Positions 17,382 to 25,768 of a stretch of 64,000 nt of DNA are shown piece after piece; the first letter of the stretch is position 1; every line of letters starts with the position of its first letter. A model generated the notes under the pieces. The model did no database searches, was not told where the DNA came from, and saw only the letters and a program-made list of their open reading frames with translations. Source of the stretch: Streptomyces sp. STR69 (GTDB lineage Bacteria > Actinomycetota > Actinomycetes > Streptomycetales > Streptomycetaceae); assembly GCF_024519455.1 (NCBI RefSeq), contig NZ_JALJRY010000011.1, positions 124,001 to 188,000 of the forward strand, in the 5' to 3' direction. A program made the translations under genes and the position numbers.

Positions 17382-18233
17382 GTGAGCACGGACTACCAGC
17401 AGGCGCGGGAAGCGCTCGGAGGGCGGCTTCGCGAACTTCGGTTCTCGGCCCCCGGTGGCCGGCTCACCGGTACGCAGCTTGCCGACACGTTCGGGTGGAA
17501 CAAGTCCAAGGTCAGCCGACTGGAAAACGGCCGCCAGACCCCCACGCCTGAAGATCTGCGCGGCTGGGCTGAGGCAACAGGCCAGCCGGAGGTCTACGAC
17601 GAGCTGCTCGCCAGACTCCGCGGCTTCGAGTCCCACATCCGCTCGTGGCGGCGCCAGCTGGCCTCGGGGCACAAGGCGGTGCAGGACACCCACCTGGGTG
17701 CACACGTTGACGCCCATGTGTTCCGGGGCTGGGAGCCCGCCATGATCTTCGGAATCCTCCAGACTGCGGACTACGCCCGGTCCATCTTCAGGAGGTACGC
17801 GGAGCTCCAGCGCTCGCCGCGCGACACCGAGGAAGCAGTCCGCTCGCGCATGAGGCGCCAGGAGGCGCTGTACGACTCCTCGAAGCGGTTCCACCTGATC
17901 CTCTGGGAAGCCGCTCTTCACGCCCTGATCTGTCCGCCCTCGGTGCTGGCGGCTCAACTGGATCGCCTGGCCGGAACCATCGGGCTCGACACAGTGGAGC
18001 TGGGCATCATCCCCCTGTCCGCATCCCTGAAGATCCCTCCAGCCACGGCCTTCTGGGTCTACGACGATCGGCAGGTGATCGTCGAGAACTGGCACGCCGA
18101 GCTGTGGATCGACGACGAGGCGAGCGTGGACACCTACATGCGGACCTGGACGACTCTGCGCGAGTCGGCGGTGTACGGCGCCGACGCCCACGGCATGATC
18201 AGCCGCGCCCGGCAGGCCCTACTCCCCCACTGA
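17382..18233 (+). CDS. Scr1-type helix-turn-helix regulator (DUF5753)
   Basis: 283 residues with an XRE-type helix-turn-helix (LTGTQLADTFGWNKSKVSRLENGRQ, about residues 27-51) followed by the long DUF5753 domain (GWEPAMIFGILQTADYARSIF ... IIPLSASLKIPPATAFWVYDD). These regulators are abundant in Streptomyces and pair with a small or DUF6879 partner, as here. GTG start at 17382. Confidence 0.88.
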   Translation: MSTDYQQAREALGGRLRELRFSAPGGRLTGTQLADTFGWNKSKVSRLENGRQTPTPEDLRGWAEATGQPEVYDELLARLRGFESHIRSWRRQLASGHKAVQDTHLGAHVDAHVFRGWEPAMIFGILQTADYARSIFRRYAELQRSPRDTEEAVRSRMRRQEALYDSSKRFHLILWEAALHALICPPSVLAAQLDRLAGTIGLDTVELGIIPLSASLKIPPATAFWVYDDRQVIVENWHAELWIDDEASVDTYMRTWTTLRESAVYGADAHGMISRARQALLPH

Positions 18234-18263
18234 CCTGCCGCCGGGGATGTCGGCGCCGGATCC

Positions 18264-18269
18264 TAGGCT
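18264..18269 (+). promoter_or_regulatory. -10 element for a leaderless small gene
   Basis: TAGGCT is followed by GTCCCC and the ATG at 18276, a 6-base spacing identical to that of the GntR gene. Confidence 0.45.
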
Positions 18270-18275
18270 GTCCCC

Positions 18276-18470
18276 ATGTCCCCCACCCCTCAGGCCTTGG
18301 GCCCCGTGCGGCCTGCTGCCGTCGTGAATGAGGAGATCAGGGCTCTGGTCAAGGCGGCGGGCGGCTGGCTGTACGGCGAGTCCCGGCAGCGGTACGTGCT
18401 GCTCGTCACGGAGTGGACCGAGGCGGTCGCGATCGAGCACCGGCGCGGCGAGATTGTCGAGACGGTGTAG
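18276..18470 (+). CDS. Small hypothetical protein
   Basis: 64 residues. A proline-rich start is followed by a compact domain (LVKAAGGWLYGESRQRYVLLVTEWTEAVAIEH). Family unknown. It reads away from the Scr1-type gene into a strong terminator and is the last rightward gene before the phage genes. Confidence 0.6.
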   Translation: MSPTPQALGPVRPAAVVNEEIRALVKAAGGWLYGESRQRYVLLVTEWTEAVAIEHRRGEIVETV

Positions 18471-18486
18471 CTACGGGCATGCGAAT

Positions 18487-18518
18487 GAGCCCCCGTCGCC
18501 CGAAGGCGGCGGGGGCTC
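18487..18518. terminator. Bidirectional terminator at the phage boundary
   Basis: A 14-pair stem (18487-18500 with 18505-18518, one G-U) closes on a CGAA tetraloop. It ends 7 bases from the stop of the leftward phage late operon and also serves the rightward small gene. Confidence 0.8.
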
Positions 18519-18524
18519 TGTGCG

Positions 18525-19166
18525 TCAGATGTACTGGCGGCGGTGGGGGTCGAGGGCGAGCGAGGACGGGGACGGGCTGTCGCCGCCGCCGGGCTGAGGT
18601 GCTCCGTCCTTGCGGCAGACCAGGGCGTCGGGGTCGTAGTCGGGGCTCTGGAAGGAGTAGCCGTCGGGGCAGGTCTGGCCGTCCGTCCCGTCCTGGCCGT
18701 CCTTTCCGTCTTGCCCAGCAGGTCCGGCTGGCCCGGCAGGACCCGACGGTCCGGGCGGCCCGCTGGGACCGACAACTCCGGCCGCCCCGCTCGCGCCGAC
18801 GGGGCCCGTCGCTCCGGGGCTTCCCGTGACGGTGGACCCGTTTCTCCCGTCCCGGCCAGGGGAGCCTGATGTCCCGGGGGGTCCGGACGGCCCGGCGGGA
18901 CCCCGGGGTCCGACGATCGACTTGCCGGACTCGCCGCGACTGCCGGGCGGTCCGGCGACGGGGGACGCGCCGAGGCGCTCGACCTGTGCCGCGAGCGCGT
19001 CGCGGGCAGCGTTGGCGGTCTCCAGTTCCTGGTGCAGGCCGACGAATTGGACGACGAGGAGCGCCAGGCCCGCGAACAGGACGACGACCATTCCGGCGAT
19101 GACGACTTCCGCCCGCGGCAGGCTGAGGTGCCGTGTCGGCTTCGTGCTGTGCTTGGCGTCGCTCAC
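18525..19166 (-). CDS. Collagen-like membrane protein in the lysis region
   Basis: 213 residues: a short cytoplasmic start, one membrane segment (about residues 20-42, VVIAGMVVVLFAGLALLVV), a short coiled coil, then roughly 90 residues of Gly-X-Y triplets with a break at STVTGS, and a C-terminal domain with two cysteines (QTCPDGYSF, LVCRKDG). It should form a membrane-anchored triple helix. The GTG at 19166 overlaps the stop of the preceding gene. A role in lysis or adhesion is inference. Confidence 0.75.
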   Translation of the reverse strand: MSDAKHSTKPTRHLSLPRAEVVIAGMVVVLFAGLALLVVQFVGLHQELETANAARDALAAQVERLGASPVAGPPGSRGESGKSIVGPRGPAGPSGPPGTSGSPGRDGRNGSTVTGSPGATGPVGASGAAGVVGPSGPPGPSGPAGPAGPAGQDGKDGQDGTDGQTCPDGYSFQSPDYDPDALVCRKDGAPQPGGGDSPSPSSLALDPHRRQYI

Positions 19167-19513
19167 TTGGCCACCACCGCCCAGATCGCGATGACACTGG
19201 AGATGATGCACATCGCGACGGGCACGATCAGCTGGTAGAGGCGGGCCTGCCGCTCGGCCTCACGGCGTTTCGCCTCTTCGCGCTGGTACTGCTCGAAGTC
19301 GTCTTCCAGCTTCGCGTTCTCACTCGCGCACCGCTGAATGTCGGCCTGGAGCTGCGCCAGGCGCTGATCCACGTAGGTCGTCTGGACCGTGTAGACGTCC
19401 AGCGACACCATCCTGTCGAGCCGCTGGTTCAGCTCGGAGAAGCGGCTGGAGAGCGTGGCTTGGAGGGCGCCGATCTGCCTGCCCAGCTCGCCGTTCGACG
19501 GCTCCTCAGCCAC
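19163..19513 (-). CDS. Coiled-coil protein with C-terminal membrane segment (XhlA-like)
   Basis: 116 residues. A long heptad-type helix with little proline (residues about 10-90) precedes a single membrane segment (YQLIVPVAMCIISSVIAIWAVV). This is the layout of haemolysin XhlA-like or spanin-like phage proteins that assist holins. It follows holin and endolysin in the same transcript. Confidence 0.6.
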   Translation of the reverse strand: MAEEPSNGELGRQIGALQATLSSRFSELNQRLDRMVSLDVYTVQTTYVDQRLAQLQADIQRCASENAKLEDDFEQYQREEAKRREAERQARLYQLIVPVAMCIISSVIAIWAVVAK

Positions 19514-19525
19514 GGCTGCGCCCGG

Positions 19526-19735
19526 TCAGAGAACCTGCGGCGGCTGAGCAGCAGCCGACGTTGTTGCCGGCCGGTTCGGGACGGCCCACGTGAAGCCGAG
19601 TCCTCCCAGGACCGCGAGCACCATGGCGACCGCCTCGGGGCCGGTGACCTTGCCGTCCTGCAGAGCGGTGCCCGCGGACGCTGCTCCCGCGACCACTGCG
19701 GCGACGACCGCCTTCCAGTACCGGGACACCTTCAT
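19526..19735 (-). CDS. Putative holin
   Basis: 69 residues with two hydrophobic stretches (AVVAAVVAGAASAGTAL and VAMVLAVLGGLGFTW) joined by a short polar turn, a basic start (MKVSRYWK) and a hydrophilic tail. This is the size and shape of small phage holins that form the membrane lesion releasing endolysin. It lies 3 bases after the endolysin stop. Confidence 0.75.
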   Translation of the reverse strand: MKVSRYWKAVVAAVVAGAASAGTALQDGKVTGPEAVAMVLAVLGGLGFTWAVPNRPATTSAAAQPPQVL

Positions 19736-19738
19736 CGC

Positions 19739-20683
19739 TCAGCCCTCCGTGGGGTTGGTGACGGTGACCTCGACTTTGAGGCCGTCCAGCTTGGCCACGA
19801 GCACGGCTTCAAGGGCAGCCGGGTCCAGCGCGGCAAGCGCGGCCTGGAGGTCCTTGACGCGGGCGAGGGTCTCGCGGATGCCCTCGACCTGGGTCTGCTG
19901 GGTGTACCCGGCCGACCATGTCGCGTTGGCGACGGTCTTGCCGTCCGGCCCGTAATAGTCCGGGTTGTTGTAGGGCGGCCGGGCGGCGGGGATAACGTCT
20001 GCTGCCCAGATCCGGGCCAGATCGGTGCCCTCCAGAGCCCCACCGCCCGCAAGCAGTTTGGCTACTACGGCGTCGGCGACCTTGCTGATGTCGTCAGTGG
20101 TCAGTGCCACGTCGGTGTCCTCTTCTGCCGCCCAGGCGGCCATCTCGGCGCGGCTCGCGAATGCGGCCACGTTCGTGTCCAGGGGGGTGGAGGTGTACTG
20201 GTGGATCAGCCATGCGGCTTTGATGTCGGGCTGCCCGGGCTTGCCGTTGTACTGGGCGATCCACAGCCCGTCGCCCGCGTAGCCGCTGGTGTCCTTCGAG
20301 AGCCACAGGTTCTGGCCCGTGTACAGGAGCACCCTGTTGGACGGCCGGAGCCTCTTCACCGCGCGGATGAAGGAGTCCTTCTCCGCGGTGCTCGGCAGAG
20401 TGCCGTCGGCCGGATTGGTCTCCCAGTCGCAGGCCAGCAGGTCGCCGGCCTTCGGTGCCGCGTGGGCAACGAAGTACTCCGCCTGAGCCTGGATGCTGCC
20501 TGAGACGAGGAAGTGGTAGTGGCCGACGACCCGTCCGTTGTCCCGGCCTCGCTGTACCTGTGCGGTGTGGCGGGGGTTGACGTAGTTCGTGGCCTGCGTG
20601 GCCTTCACGATCACGAAGTCGTGTCCGGTCAGGTCGTATGTCGCGCTCTGGTAGTTCGAGACATCGATGCCCTTGATCGTCAC
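19739..20683 (-). CDS. Endolysin, GH25 muramidase
   Basis: 314 residues. The N-terminal 200 residues are a glycoside hydrolase 25 domain (KGIDVSNYQ, FVIVKATQ, HYHFLVSG, ACDWETNP, LLYTGQNLW, WIAQYNGKPG), which cleaves MurNAc-GlcNAc bonds in peptidoglycan. The acidic catalytic residues are in GIDVSNY and CDWE. The C-terminal 110 residues look like a helical attachment domain. The GTG at 20683 follows AAAGGA. No signal peptide is seen, which fits release through a holin. Confidence 0.9.
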   Translation of the reverse strand: MTIKGIDVSNYQSATYDLTGHDFVIVKATQATNYVNPRHTAQVQRGRDNGRVVGHYHFLVSGSIQAQAEYFVAHAAPKAGDLLACDWETNPADGTLPSTAEKDSFIRAVKRLRPSNRVLLYTGQNLWLSKDTSGYAGDGLWIAQYNGKPGQPDIKAAWLIHQYTSTPLDTNVAAFASRAEMAAWAAEEDTDVALTTDDISKVADAVVAKLLAGGGALEGTDLARIWAADVIPAARPPYNNPDYYGPDGKTVANATWSAGYTQQTQVEGIRETLARVKDLQAALAALDPAALEAVLVAKLDGLKVEVTVTNPTEG

Positions 20684-20693
20684 GTCGGTCCTT

Positions 20694-21365
20694 TCAGCCT
20701 GCGGTGAGCACGCCGTCGCGCAGGAAGCCGTGGTAGTCGGCCGCCTGGATGGATCCGGCTCCGGCAGAGCAGGTGTCGCCGTTCTTGTCGACGGTGATCC
20801 GGCATTCGCGGGGATTGCCGTGGCGCACCCAGCACTGATGCGGTTGCCCGGGCCGGGTGCAGTTGGAGGCCTGGGAGTCGACCTGCCAGTCACGGCCGTT
20901 GGGGAGACGCACCATCAGATGGATGCCGTCGAGGCCTGCCCATGACGGGGGCATCCACCATGCGTCCCACATGGCGCCGGGGGGCGCCGCAGACGGTGCG
21001 CCGACGTCGCTGGCCTGCCGTTTCCGGAGCGTGTAGCGCTCGCCGGTGTCGGGCCGCTGGTAGATGAGCTCCTGCCACTCCTGCCGGTGGTCGTCATCGG
21101 TGAAGGCGTATCCGCAGGCGCAGTGGGCAGGCCACTGCGGGTCGTCCGGTCTGACGAGCGGCCGTGCGGCGAGTACGCGATAGCCGTCCCGCTCGTCGAA
21201 GACGGCGTCGTCCTCGCCGGTGAAGACGAGGGCCGAGTGGTAGCCGGCCGCGCAGGTGAACTCTGCGCAGCCTGAGCCGGTGTGACGATCGGCGTAGCGG
21301 CGCAGCCCGGTTGCGATGCGGTCGGTGGGCTCCAGCCAGAACGTGCGCGCTTCGGGATAGGTCAT
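20694..21365 (-). CDS. Hypothetical phage protein
   Basis: 223 residues between the tail-tip genes and the endolysin. Aromatic- and cysteine-rich, with CAEFTCAAGYHS, HCACGYAF and CWVRHGNPRECR. No family is recognised. It may be a structural or host-surface protein. Confidence 0.65.
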   Translation of the reverse strand: MTYPEARTFWLEPTDRIATGLRRYADRHTGSGCAEFTCAAGYHSALVFTGEDDAVFDERDGYRVLAARPLVRPDDPQWPAHCACGYAFTDDDHRQEWQELIYQRPDTGERYTLRKRQASDVGAPSAAPPGAMWDAWWMPPSWAGLDGIHLMVRLPNGRDWQVDSQASNCTRPGQPHQCWVRHGNPRECRITVDKNGDTCSAGAGSIQAADYHGFLRDGVLTAG

Positions 21366-21380
21366 TCCGCACGCTCCGGG

Positions 21381-21626
21381 TCAGGAGGACAGGGTCATGG
21401 CGCGCGTCGTGTAGGCCGTGTAGCCCTTGGTGCCGGTGACGCCGGGGAAGCGGGCGGACAGGAGGTCGACGAGGGCCTGGAGGAGCGCGTCGCCCTCCGC
21501 TTCGGTCTCCGCTGTCCCCTCTGTCGTGATGTGCAGCTGGAAGGTGGTCGCGCTCTGCGCGCTGTACCGGCCGGATGCTGTCCAGGTGACGTCGGACTGG
21601 CTGGTCTGCGGGGTGTCGAGGGGCAT
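21381..21626 (-). CDS. Small phage tail-region protein
   Basis: 81 residues. A beta-strand-rich first half (TWTASGRYSAQSATTFQLHITTEG) and a helical second half. The ATG at 21626 lies 8 bases after the glycine-rich protein stop. Function unknown. Confidence 0.6.
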   Translation of the reverse strand: MPLDTPQTSQSDVTWTASGRYSAQSATTFQLHITTEGTAETEAEGDALLQALVDLLSARFPGVTGTKGYTAYTTRAMTLSS

Positions 21627-21634
21627 GCCTGCTC

Positions 21635-22396
21635 CTATGCCGTGTAGGTGGTGACGATGACGACGCCGGCCGCACCGTTCGATCCGGCGACAGCGGACTG
21701 CGAGGCTCCGTTGGCGGGCCCGGAGGCGCCGCCGCCGTACGCGTTGCCGTCGAAGCCGGTGGTGGTGGTAGCGGCGACACCGGAAGCCCGGCGCATGTTC
21801 GCGAGGGCCGCCGAGCCGCCGTTGTTGAACTTCAGCGCGATCGCAGAGATGACCTGGCCGTTGCCGCCGTCTCCGCCGGGTATCCGGGTGTCGCCGCCGG
21901 TACCGCCGGTACCGCCGTTCGCGCCGCCGTTGGACACGTTCGTCGAGGTGGCGGCGGCACCGTTGGCGCCGGTGCCGCCAAGCGCGGTGATCAGCGCACC
22001 GAAGGATGAAGTGCCGCCGTTGGCGCCCGCGTTGGCGCCCGCGGTGCCGCCGGCGCCACCGGTGCCGACGGTCACGGCCACGCTGGAGCCCGTTGTCGCC
22101 GGCAGGAACAGGCCGCGTGCGTACTCCCCACCCCCGCCGCCGGGCGCGCAAGCGGCCTGCCCGGCGCCGGTGGACGCGATGCCGCCGCTGCCCCCACCCG
22201 CACCCTGCACCTGGACGTCGACGAGGATCGCGTTCGCGGGCCGGGTCCAGGTCCCGCTGGCCGTGAAGACCTGCACGTCCTTGTTGCCGATGATGATGGC
22301 GTCGGCGGTCGTGGCCAGGGCCTGGTAGTGCTCCCAGAGTCTGGTGTGGTCTGTGGACTGCGGATAAGTGATGCCCTTGGAGGTGTTGGCGGTCAT
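21635..22396 (-). CDS. Glycine-rich tail tip / receptor-binding protein
   Basis: 253 residues. After about 45 residues that look like a trimerising fibre stem, a TASGTWTRP block opens a glycine-rich domain (GAGGGSGG, GTGGAGGTAG, GGTGGTGG), a pattern found in phage tip proteins that contact the host. Its ATG overlaps the previous stop (ATGA). Host recognition is inferred. Confidence 0.75.
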   Translation of the reverse strand: MTANTSKGITYPQSTDHTRLWEHYQALATTADAIIIGNKDVQVFTASGTWTRPANAILVDVQVQGAGGGSGGIASTGAGQAACAPGGGGGEYARGLFLPATTGSSVAVTVGTGGAGGTAGANAGANGGTSSFGALITALGGTGANGAAATSTNVSNGGANGGTGGTGGDTRIPGGDGGNGQVISAIALKFNNGGSAALANMRRASGVAATTTTGFDGNAYGGGASGPANGASQSAVAGSNGAAGVVIVTTYTA

Positions 22397-23205
22397 GACG
22401 TGCGCCTCCAGGAGAGCGAGACGGTGAAGGCCGCGGACCAACTGCCGCGGCCTGCGAGGTGGATGTACGGGTCGTCGCTGCTGACGCTGATGCCGATGCC
22501 TCCACGGGTGCCGTCGATCAAGGCCTGCCCCCACGAGGTGGGCAGCGTGAACGTCGTCGACGAGCCGATCGTGAGGCTGGGGCCGGAGGTGGACTCGTTG
22601 AGGGAGGGCGCGCCGCCCGGACGGCTCGTCTGCGAGATGAGGCGCAGGGTGGCGGAGCGGGCGGAGAAGTCGCCTGCGCTCAGCCGCTTGATCTTCACGG
22701 TGGCCTTGGTGCAGGTGGCGCCGTTCAGCGTGTGTGGTTTGGAGCCGTAGAAGGCCGCGCCCGTGTTGCGGCCGTACGACGAGCCCCCGTACCGGCCCTG
22801 GTAGAGATCGAACGAGTTGGTGGGGTCTCCGTCGGAGCGCCAGCTGCCGTCGCGGTAGCAGGCGGTGGACGTCGGAACGCACGTCAGGGTGCCGGTCGTG
22901 ACGACGGGCTTCGGGGCCGGTGGTGCATCTCCGGTGTCGGGCGGAGTTGTGTCGGCGGGCGGCGGCGTTGCGGGAGTCGACGTCGGCGCCGCGGGGATCA
23001 CGTTGGTGACGTAGTAGGTGCTGCCCAGCCTCGCGAGAAGCAGGATGTTGCCGATGGCGACCGTCAGACCGGTTGCCACGCGGGCGGTCACGACGATGCC
23101 GCCGACCTTCACCAGGCAGGCGCCGGAGGCCGCAGCGGTCTGAGCCGTGCCGCGCACGGCGCCCATACCGGCAGTCGAGACGCGTGAGTCTGCGAAGTCG
23201 GCCAT
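22393..23205 (-). CDS. Minor tail protein
   Basis: 270 residues in three parts: a 75-residue N-terminal domain, a proline/threonine-rich linker (PTSTPATPPPADTTPPDTG), and a C-terminal beta-rich domain with RYGGSSYGRNTGAAFYG, which suggests carbohydrate or surface contact. It lies between the DUF5047-type protein and the glycine-rich tip protein. Confidence 0.65.
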   Translation of the reverse strand: MADFADSRVSTAGMGAVRGTAQTAAASGACLVKVGGIVVTARVATGLTVAIGNILLLARLGSTYYVTNVIPAAPTSTPATPPPADTTPPDTGDAPPAPKPVVTTGTLTCVPTSTACYRDGSWRSDGDPTNSFDLYQGRYGGSSYGRNTGAAFYGSKPHTLNGATCTKATVKIKRLSAGDFSARSATLRLISQTSRPGGAPSLNESTSGPSLTIGSSTTFTLPTSWGQALIDGTRGGIGISVSSDDPYIHLAGRGSWSAAFTVSLSWRRTS

Positions 23206-23214
23206 CTCGCCCCC

Positions 23215-24303
23215 CTACAGCACGCGCACGGTGAGGCTCTGCTCGCCGGGCGAGTAGGGCAGCGACAGGGACTCGACGGCGCATCGGGCAGCGGTGAGGC
23301 CGGCGCCGGTGACGGACAGGATGTCGCCGGTGACGAGCCCGGGGTGGGGCACCATCGTGACGGCCAGCTTCCTGAAGGCCTGCCGCCTCAGCAGCGTGAG
23401 CTGGGCAGCGGCAGCCGTACGGCACTGGGCCACCGTCGTCAGAAGCGACGACTGGTAGGGGAACGGCACGGGGAGCGGGTTGAAGGGGCCGCCGTACTGG
23501 AACGGAGAAGTCCCGGAACTGTCGTAGGCGACGCCCTGGATCTGGTTGCCGGACGCGTCCTCGCCCTGGGCGACCACGCAGTTGTACGCGCCGTCGCGGG
23601 TGGTGGATCCCTGCCAGCGCACGACCGTCCCGTTCTCCCGGTCGTCACTGATGGACAGGACCGGCGAGCCCGCATCGCTGACGGGCTCGATCAGCAAGTA
23701 GCCGTCCTCGGTGACGCGTTCAGCCGCTCCCCATGCGTCGAGGACCTCGGTGACGGCACCGAGCCGGTCGGTGTCCCACTGCATGCCGAGCGGGACCGCC
23801 CGGTCCACGAGGGTGCCGGCGAAGCTGACGGTGAGTGCGGGTTCGACCAGGGCGCGCACGACGGAGGCGAGGGTGTCCGTGCTGCTGGGCTGGAAGGGTG
23901 CGACGAGGCTTGCCTCATCGATGAGGGTGAGCATCCCGGCGCAGTTCACCGTGACGGTGTCTCCGTCGGTTTCGCTGGACGTGATGAGGAACCAGCCGCG
24001 GTTGATCCACTCCATCTGGCCGCCGCCGATATCGACGCCGTAGTCGATACGCAGCATCTGCCCGTACGCCGCGAGCGGGTGGGCCGGGTCGGTGCCGGGG
24101 TCCCAGTCGAATCCCTGGTCGCGGCGGGAGATGGTGAGGCTGACCTGTTCGGGAACGGCCAGGGAGCGGTCGCGGGACTCGCTGCCGTCGCCGATGGGGA
24201 TGTTGTCGGCGAGCAGGACACCGCCGAGCCAGGACTCGGCCCGGATGTCCATGGTGTAGCTGCCCTGGACGACGGCGAGCGCGGTGGCGGACATGTCCAG
24301 CAC
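23215..24303 (-). CDS. DUF5047-type tail protein
   Basis: About 362 residues. The N-terminal half (LADNIPIGDGSESRDRSLAV, LTISRRDQGFDWDP, PLAAYGQMLRIDYGVD) matches the DUF5047 pattern of actinophage tail-tip proteins, which resemble baseplate hub components. Either GTG at 24303, one base past the previous stop, or ATG at 24294 could be the start. Confidence 0.72.
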   Translation of the reverse strand: MLDMSATALAVVQGSYTMDIRAESWLGGVLLADNIPIGDGSESRDRSLAVPEQVSLTISRRDQGFDWDPGTDPAHPLAAYGQMLRIDYGVDIGGGQMEWINRGWFLITSSETDGDTVTVNCAGMLTLIDEASLVAPFQPSSTDTLASVVRALVEPALTVSFAGTLVDRAVPLGMQWDTDRLGAVTEVLDAWGAAERVTEDGYLLIEPVSDAGSPVLSISDDRENGTVVRWQGSTTRDGAYNCVVAQGEDASGNQIQGVAYDSSGTSPFQYGGPFNPLPVPFPYQSSLLTTVAQCRTAAAAQLTLLRRQAFRKLAVTMVPHPGLVTGDILSVTGAGLTAARCAVESLSLPYSPGEQSLTVRVL

Positions 24304-24304
24304 G

Positions 24305-25768
24305 TCAGGGCCCGAAGTCGTACTGAGCGATGGCCAGCAGGTTCGTGGGGAAGAACGCCGCGATGTCCGACAGGGTCGAGAAGTTGTTGGCGATGTCCTG
24401 CAGCGTGAACCCGGCGGCTTCCATGACGTCGGGCCAGTCGTCGGACTTGACGATGGAGAGCGCGAACCACCGGAGTTCGTCGTACCAGTTGGGTGATTCG
24501 GTGTCGTCGGTGAACGCGTACGTGCCGTCGAGGCGCGAGAGGCTGACCTGCTTGCGCACGAGGATGGTGCCCTCGGTCGCATTGTCGAGCAGATCGTTCA
24601 GGGAGTCGCCGTCGTCGTCGGTCTCCGTGCGGACGGTGAGCGTCCCGGACCTGGCCGAGCGTGGCTTTCCCTGCACCACGATCCGGCCGTTGATGTTGAA
24701 GGTCGTGGCGTCGCGATCACGCTTCCACTCCAGTGGCGATTCGATCTTCACTGCGGCGCCGACGCCGCGGATCGCATCGGAGACGACGTCGCTGTCCACG
24801 GTCGACGTGATGGGGCCGGAGAAGACCGTCCACTGGGCACCCTGGACATCGGTCAGGACCGCCGCGTAGTTCAGGGCGATCCCGAACGGCTGCTCCGCAT
24901 CCACACGCAGGAAGGACGACTGGCCGGTGACGTCGACGCCGCTGGCCGCCCTCACCGCGGCCAGATCGCTGCCGACCTGCCGGTACAGGGTGATGGTCGT
25001 GATGTCGTCCCCCGTCAGCCCGGTCGCGGAGACCAGGTTGCGGGGCGGGAACACGGATTGCGCCGTGGCGTTGACGTCGCTGCTGGCCTCGCGGATACGC
25101 ATCACACCGGCGATGCCGGTGGATGCGCTCGCCAGAGTGGCCGTGATGGTGGGCGCCAGTGTGGCGGTGCCGGAGGACACCACACCGGAGGCTGTCGCGA
25201 CGGTCGCACCGTTCCCGGTGGTGACCGCGTTGTCGGCGCGCTCGGTGACCGCGCCGAACGTGACACCGCTGACGGCGATCGCCTCGGCGGTGTAGCTGTC
25301 CGCGTTGGAGGCGACGCCGTACCCGATCAGCGCGAAGTCGCCGCTCTTCCAGGTGAGCGCCGTGGTGCCGGTCACGGAGAAAGCCGTGCCGCTCGTCTGG
25401 TCGTCGCCGAAGCTCGCGGCCCACCGCCAGCCGGTGCCTGCTGTACGGGCCACGCTGACGACGCGGCCGATGATGAGCGATCCGGACGACCCTGACGGGA
25501 TCGCCGTGGTGGGGTTGGCGTCGCCACCCAGCAGGACGCGCGCGAAGAACGTCAGCCGCCGGGGGCCGGCGGACGCCCCGAAGGTGCCGCCGCCGCCCGA
25601 AGCGCTGCCCACCAGAGTCCACCCGGACGGGGTGGACGGAACCGAGTCGCTGGGATGCCCGGACACTACCTGCAGGACGGCCAGTTGCCCGGCCGACCCG
25701 GCCACCGCCGGAGTGATCGTGTCGGTGTGGGTCGACTGCGCGCCGGTCGAGCCGAAGGAGATCGTCAT
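24305..25768 (-). CDS. Minor tail protein, distal-tail-like
   Basis: 487 residues directly after the tape measure gene, the usual slot of distal tail proteins. The first 235 residues are serine/threonine-rich beta structure and could be a carbohydrate-binding or Ig-like addition. The second half (SPLEWKRDRDATTFNINGRIVVQ, LVRKQVSLSRLDGTY) looks like the conserved tail component. The start overlaps the tape measure stop. Confidence 0.7.
   Translation of the reverse strand: MTISFGSTGAQSTHTDTITPAVAGSAGQLAVLQVVSGHPSDSVPSTPSGWTLVGSASGGGGTFGASAGPRRLTFFARVLLGGDANPTTAIPSGSSGSLIIGRVVSVARTAGTGWRWAASFGDDQTSGTAFSVTGTTALTWKSGDFALIGYGVASNADSYTAEAIAVSGVTFGAVTERADNAVTTGNGATVATASGVVSSGTATLAPTITATLASASTGIAGVMRIREASSDVNATAQSVFPPRNLVSATGLTGDDITTITLYRQVGSDLAAVRAASGVDVTGQSSFLRVDAEQPFGIALNYAAVLTDVQGAQWTVFSGPITSTVDSDVVSDAIRGVGAAVKIESPLEWKRDRDATTFNINGRIVVQGKPRSARSGTLTVRTETDDDGDSLNDLLDNATEGTILVRKQVSLSRLDGTYAFTDDTESPNWYDELRWFALSIVKSDDWPDVMEAAGFTLQDIANNFSTLSDIAAFFPTNLLAIAQYDFGP

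Noticed and set aside
16230..18191. 653-codon minus-strand frame across the Scr1 and DUF6879 genes
   Set aside because: Most of it is the mirror of two well-supported plus-strand genes. Only the last 68 codons (16230-16436) look like a real gene.
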